The translations under genes were made by a program, and so were the position numbers. 6,689 bases of DNA from NCBI GenBank assembly GCA_031548645.1, contig JAVBQX010000223.1:1-6689 (forward strand), in the 5' to 3' direction. A model generated the notes under the pieces. The model had not been told where the DNA came from, ran no database searches, and saw only the letters and a program-made list of their open reading frames with translations. Source of the stretch: WRMR01 sp031548645. Its GTDB lineage: Bacteria > Planctomycetota > Planctomycetia > Pirellulales > Thermoguttaceae. This document shows, in pieces, positions 4,210-6,689 of this stretch (the stretch's first letter is position 1; each line of letters starts with the position of its first letter).

Positions 4210-6689
4210 TCACTTTTCCATCAACCGCCCCGGCTCGCCGTTGACTTTCACGTCGGAAACTTCCGACTTCGAGCGGAATTCGCTTCCGTCCTTGTTTTTC
4301 ACGCTGTAATCGCTGCTCTCCAGCAGCCACAGGCCGGGCTCGTACACGTTGAAGTTCATGTCGAAAAGCATGTCGCCGTTCTTGATTTGAATGCGTTGCG
4401 GCACATACTGTCCCTTGCCGACGGCGAGAAATTTCCCGTAGCGTTCGCCGCGTTTCTCGTCGAAAACCAGCATTTTCGGCGTGAGCGTCTTGCGGTCGAG
4501 CGTCAGTTCCCCTTCGTTGTGCGTCGCACCGAAGAATCCGTACCACGAGCCGTTCATCCCGTTGCCGATCCGGCAGATGAGGTCGTGATCCTTGACGACA
4601 AAATGCAGCTTGATTTCCTTTTCGTCGACGGTCACGGCTTTGAAACGCACGTCGTTTGCCGTGTCCTCGTCGATCGCCAGCGTGGCCAAAGCCTGCAAAA
4701 CGCTGTAGTAAGTGATGCCGCGAATTTTCTCCCACGGCGCGGAACTTTTCCGGTCGACTTCGATGTCGTATTCCTGTTCGCTGTCCGGCTTCGTTTCGCC
4801 GTTTTCCTCGATAATGCGATTTTTGAAATGATACGACCACGATTCGGCCTCGTAACATTGGGTGAAAATCCAATATTTCCCGCGCTCGGCCATGAGTTTC
4901 AAAGCCTGCCGCCCTTTCTTTTCGAGTTCCGCGTCGACGTATTCGTCCGCGTCCGCGTCGATTCCGTCTGTGTCAAAACCTTCGACCTTGGGCGACGGGG
5001 ATTCTTCCGTCAGGTCCTTGGCCGTGTATTCGGCCCGGGCGTTTTCGGAAACGGGGCCGCGACCCGTTTTGAAGGAATAAAACATTTGCCTCGACGCTAT
5101 GCCGCCTTCGCTGCGGAAGCCGATAAACGGTTTGACGTTCATCAGCACCTCATAGGTTTTGTTCGCTTTCAGCTTGACCGGCGCGACGCAGGTTCGCATG
5201 TCCGACGTCCAGAATATCTCACTCTCTTCGTCGTGATCCAGCGCCGTCTGGTTGCTGCGCTGGGCCCAGGCCCGCCCGCCGTCCATCGGGATGTCGAAGG
5301 TGATGTACACCTGCGTGATGTTCGGGTCGACGTTTTTCGCGTTGTTCGGCGGATACATGGCGATGATTTTCGGCATGCGTCGCGGGTCGATCTCCTGCTT
5401 GGGTTTCGCGGCGGGCTTTTCCGTTTCCTCAGGCGAAACAATGGCCGTATAAGTTCGTTTTCGTTCATACCACGGTTTGGTTACGGTGTATTCCCGCGGC
5501 TCCGCGTTTGCCAGCTGTTGCGATGCCCCATCGGTCTGTTTGGTTTCATAAATCGGCCTGCTCCCGTAAATCGGGGGTTGCTTCGCGTCATTTTCCTGCG
5601 GTTTGGCGTCGGTGACCAGCGTCGTCAGCAGGGCGAGGCAGGCGGCCGCGGCGAGTACGCTCCAGCATGTGCGCCATGTTCCCGGTCGTGTGATCATTTC
5701 AATTCTCCTGTGTAAAAAGCTTCGGGTTTCAAGAATTCCCGCGATTCCCGGGACGAACGCGGGATTCGCGAATCTGCGTGACATCGTCAACAAGGTGGAC
5801 CCGTAATCCAGCTTTCGCTCCGGGTCGAGGGATTCGAGCACCATCGCGTCGGCGGCTTCCTCGCGCAAGGAATTCATGACGCGAACGGCCAGCCAGGCGA
5901 AGGGATTGAACCAATACAATCCGAGCACGAAGGCCATGAGCCACCCGACGATCAGGTCGGAACGTTTCAGGTGGGCCAGTTCGTGCGAAAAAAGATGCGC
6001 CATGGCGTCTTCGCCCAGCGATGCGGTCAAGCCGCGCGGCAAAACGATGACCGGCCGAAAAACGCCGGTCAAAAACGGCCCGCGCACACGCGGCGATTCG
6101 ACGACCATGACCCAGGCGTTGATGCCCATGATCTTCTTGCAGCGTTCGAAAAGCCGGAGTGTTTTCTGGTTCGTCACCGTTTCGGCCTTGCGAATCCAGC
6201 GTTGAAATCGCAAGACCTGCGCGAAATACACGCCGTAAAACAGCAGCGTGCCGCACACCCAGATCACGGCGGCATACGACAGCCACGCGCGCATCGACGG
6301 CGGCGAAATTTCCGCGACGGCGGTTTCCGACGCTGCGATCTTTTGTTCTCGCGTTGCCTCTTCCGCCGGGGAATCGAAAAATTCGAGTGCGTCATCCCCG
6401 TCAAACGGTGCGACCCCGAAAGCGGCTTCCGCGTGAGCATTTTCGGCATCGCCCCACCCGTCGTCCGCGGTTTGCGTCTCCTGATGCGATTGCCGTCGCA
6501 CAGTGTTTTCCGGCACTTCGGGCGTGACGGAATTTTGTGAAACCGCGCCATTTCCGCCGGGCAGGTAATTGAGCAGACTCAGCGACGACGGCAGCGGAAC
6601 GCACCAGAGCAATTGCAGCGGCACCAGCAGCCAAAGCATAAACCGCACGCGCGGCGAAACGACATGGCGACACGCGACGGTGATCAGCA
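4210..6689 (-). CDS. M56 (BlaR1/MecR1-like) membrane metallopeptidase with Big_5-like and unknown C-terminal domains, N-terminus missing
   Basis: The frame is open to the right edge. A GTG at 6648 is available, but the codons before it read VVSPRVRFMLWLL, which fits the loop and second membrane helix of M56 proteins, so the true start is outside. Numbering from the GTG: membrane segment 3-20, acidic loop 33-118, membrane segment 122-143, the M56 signature GPFLTGVFRPVIVLPRGL (190-207), zinc motif HELAH (222-226; bases 5971-5985), membrane segment 232-252 with YWFNPFAWL, then LREEAADAMVL (261-271) holding the likely third zinc ligand (E263 or E264). A last membrane segment is at 328-346. After it comes a linker, a Big_5-like Ig-type domain (about 424-528, with PPNNAKNVDPNIT and FDIPMDGG), an Asp-rich linker (557-573) and a 240-residue domain I do not recognise. 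No penicillin-binding STxK domain is seen. Relatives sense a ligand outside and cleave a BlaI-type repressor inside; that gene would lie beyond the right edge. Confidence 0.92.
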   Translation of the reverse strand, partial: LITVACRHVVSPRVRFMLWLLVPLQLLWCVPLPSSLSLLNYLPGGNGAVSQNSVTPEVPENTVRRQSHQETQTADDGWGDAENAHAEAAFGVAPFDGDDALEFFDSPAEEATREQKIAASETAVAEISPPSMRAWLSYAAVIWVCGTLLFYGVYFAQVLRFQRWIRKAETVTNQKTLRLFERCKKIMGINAWVMVVESPRVRGPFLTGVFRPVIVLPRGLTASLGEDAMAHLFSHELAHLKRSDLIVGWLMAFVLGLYWFNPFAWLAVRVMNSLREEAADAMVLESLDPERKLDYGSTLLTMSRRFANPAFVPGIAGILETRSFLHRRIEMITRPGTWRTCWSVLAAAACLALLTTLVTDAKPQENDAKQPPIYGSRPIYETKQTDGASQQLANAEPREYTVTKPWYERKRTYTAIVSPEETEKPAAKPKQEIDPRRMPKIIAMYPPNNAKNVDPNITQVYITFDIPMDGGRAWAQRSNQTALDHDEESEIFWTSDMRTCVAPVKLKANKTYEVLMNVKPFIGFRSEGGIASRQMFYSFKTGRGPVSENARAEYTAKDLTEESPSPKVEGFDTDGIDADADEYVDAELEKKGRQALKLMAERGKYWIFTQCYEAESWSYHFKNRIIEENGETKPDSEQEYDIEVDRKSSAPWEKIRGITYYSVLQALATLAIDEDTANDVRFKAVTVDEKEIKLHFVVKDHDLICRIGNGMNGSWYGFFGATHNEGELTLDRKTLTPKMLVFDEKRGERYGKFLAVGKGQYVPQRIQIKNGDMLFDMNFNVYEPGLWLLESSDYSVKNKDGSEFRSKSEVSDVKVNGEPGRLMEK

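Noticed and set aside
4387..5715. Long plus-strand frame of 442 codons opposite the M56 gene.
   Set aside because: It is antisense to a well-supported M56 coding region; the product is rich in Arg, Phe, Val and Asp without any domain, as expected from the reverse reading of a GC-rich gene.
5737..5774. Nested short palindromes (TCCCGCG/CGCGGGA and GATTCGCGAATC).
   Set aside because: They fall inside the M56 coding region in GC-rich DNA and are short enough to arise by chance.
6049..6070. Perfect 7-bp inverted repeat GACCGGC/GCCGGTC with an 8-nt loop.
   Set aside because: It lies within the conserved TGVFRPV motif of the M56 protein and is explained by the coding sequence.
1..6689. CRISPR array, tRNA, rRNA, insertion sequence or phage attachment site.
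   Set aside because: No regularly spaced long direct repeats, no cloverleaf-like or rRNA-like stretch, no transposase and no flanking target duplications were seen.

Overview
The window reads as a piece of a moderately GC-rich bacterial chromosome, most likely from an anaerobic member of the Planctomycetota or a related PVC lineage. The reasons are the combination of a large M56 (BlaR1-like) membrane metallopeptidase with a long non-penicillin-binding extracytoplasmic tail, a GT-C membrane glycosyltransferase of a type I associate with planctomycetes, an [FeFe]-hydrogenase-like iron-sulfur protein, and the general lack of clear Shine-Dalgarno sites. This assignment is inference from protein style; no phylogenetic marker is present.

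Layout, left to right. (1) 1-812, minus strand: the N-terminal 270 residues of an [FeFe]-hydrogenase large-subunit-like protein with two [4Fe-4S] ferredoxin motifs; its C-terminus lies beyond the left edge. (2) 813-1015: an A+T-rich divergent intergenic region. (3) 1016-3415, plus strand: a 799-residue polytopic GT-C fold glycosyltransferase. (4) 3416-3612: an intergenic region between convergent genes, carrying an 82-bp interrupted palindrome whose two arms each begin with a perfect DnaA-box sequence and each carry about three CACAGA-type repeats at roughly 10-bp spacing. (5) 3613-4059, minus strand: a small nucleoside 2-deoxyribosyltransferase-like protein with its own candidate promoter. 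(6) 4164-4193: a hairpin just after the next gene. (7) 4210-6689, minus strand: an M56 metallopeptidase whose N-terminus lies beyond the right edge, fused to a Big_5-like domain and an unrecognised C-terminal domain.

The genes do not form one obvious pathway. The two right-hand genes share a strand but are separated by a hairpin and a promoter candidate, so they look like separate transcription units. The M56 protein is probably a transmembrane signalling protease; family knowledge predicts a BlaI/MecI-type repressor gene upstream of it, outside the window. The hydrogenase-like protein looks more like a sensory or regulatory relative than a catalytic hydrogenase. The least explained elements are the paired DnaA-box palindrome and the C-terminal sensor-like module of the M56 protein.
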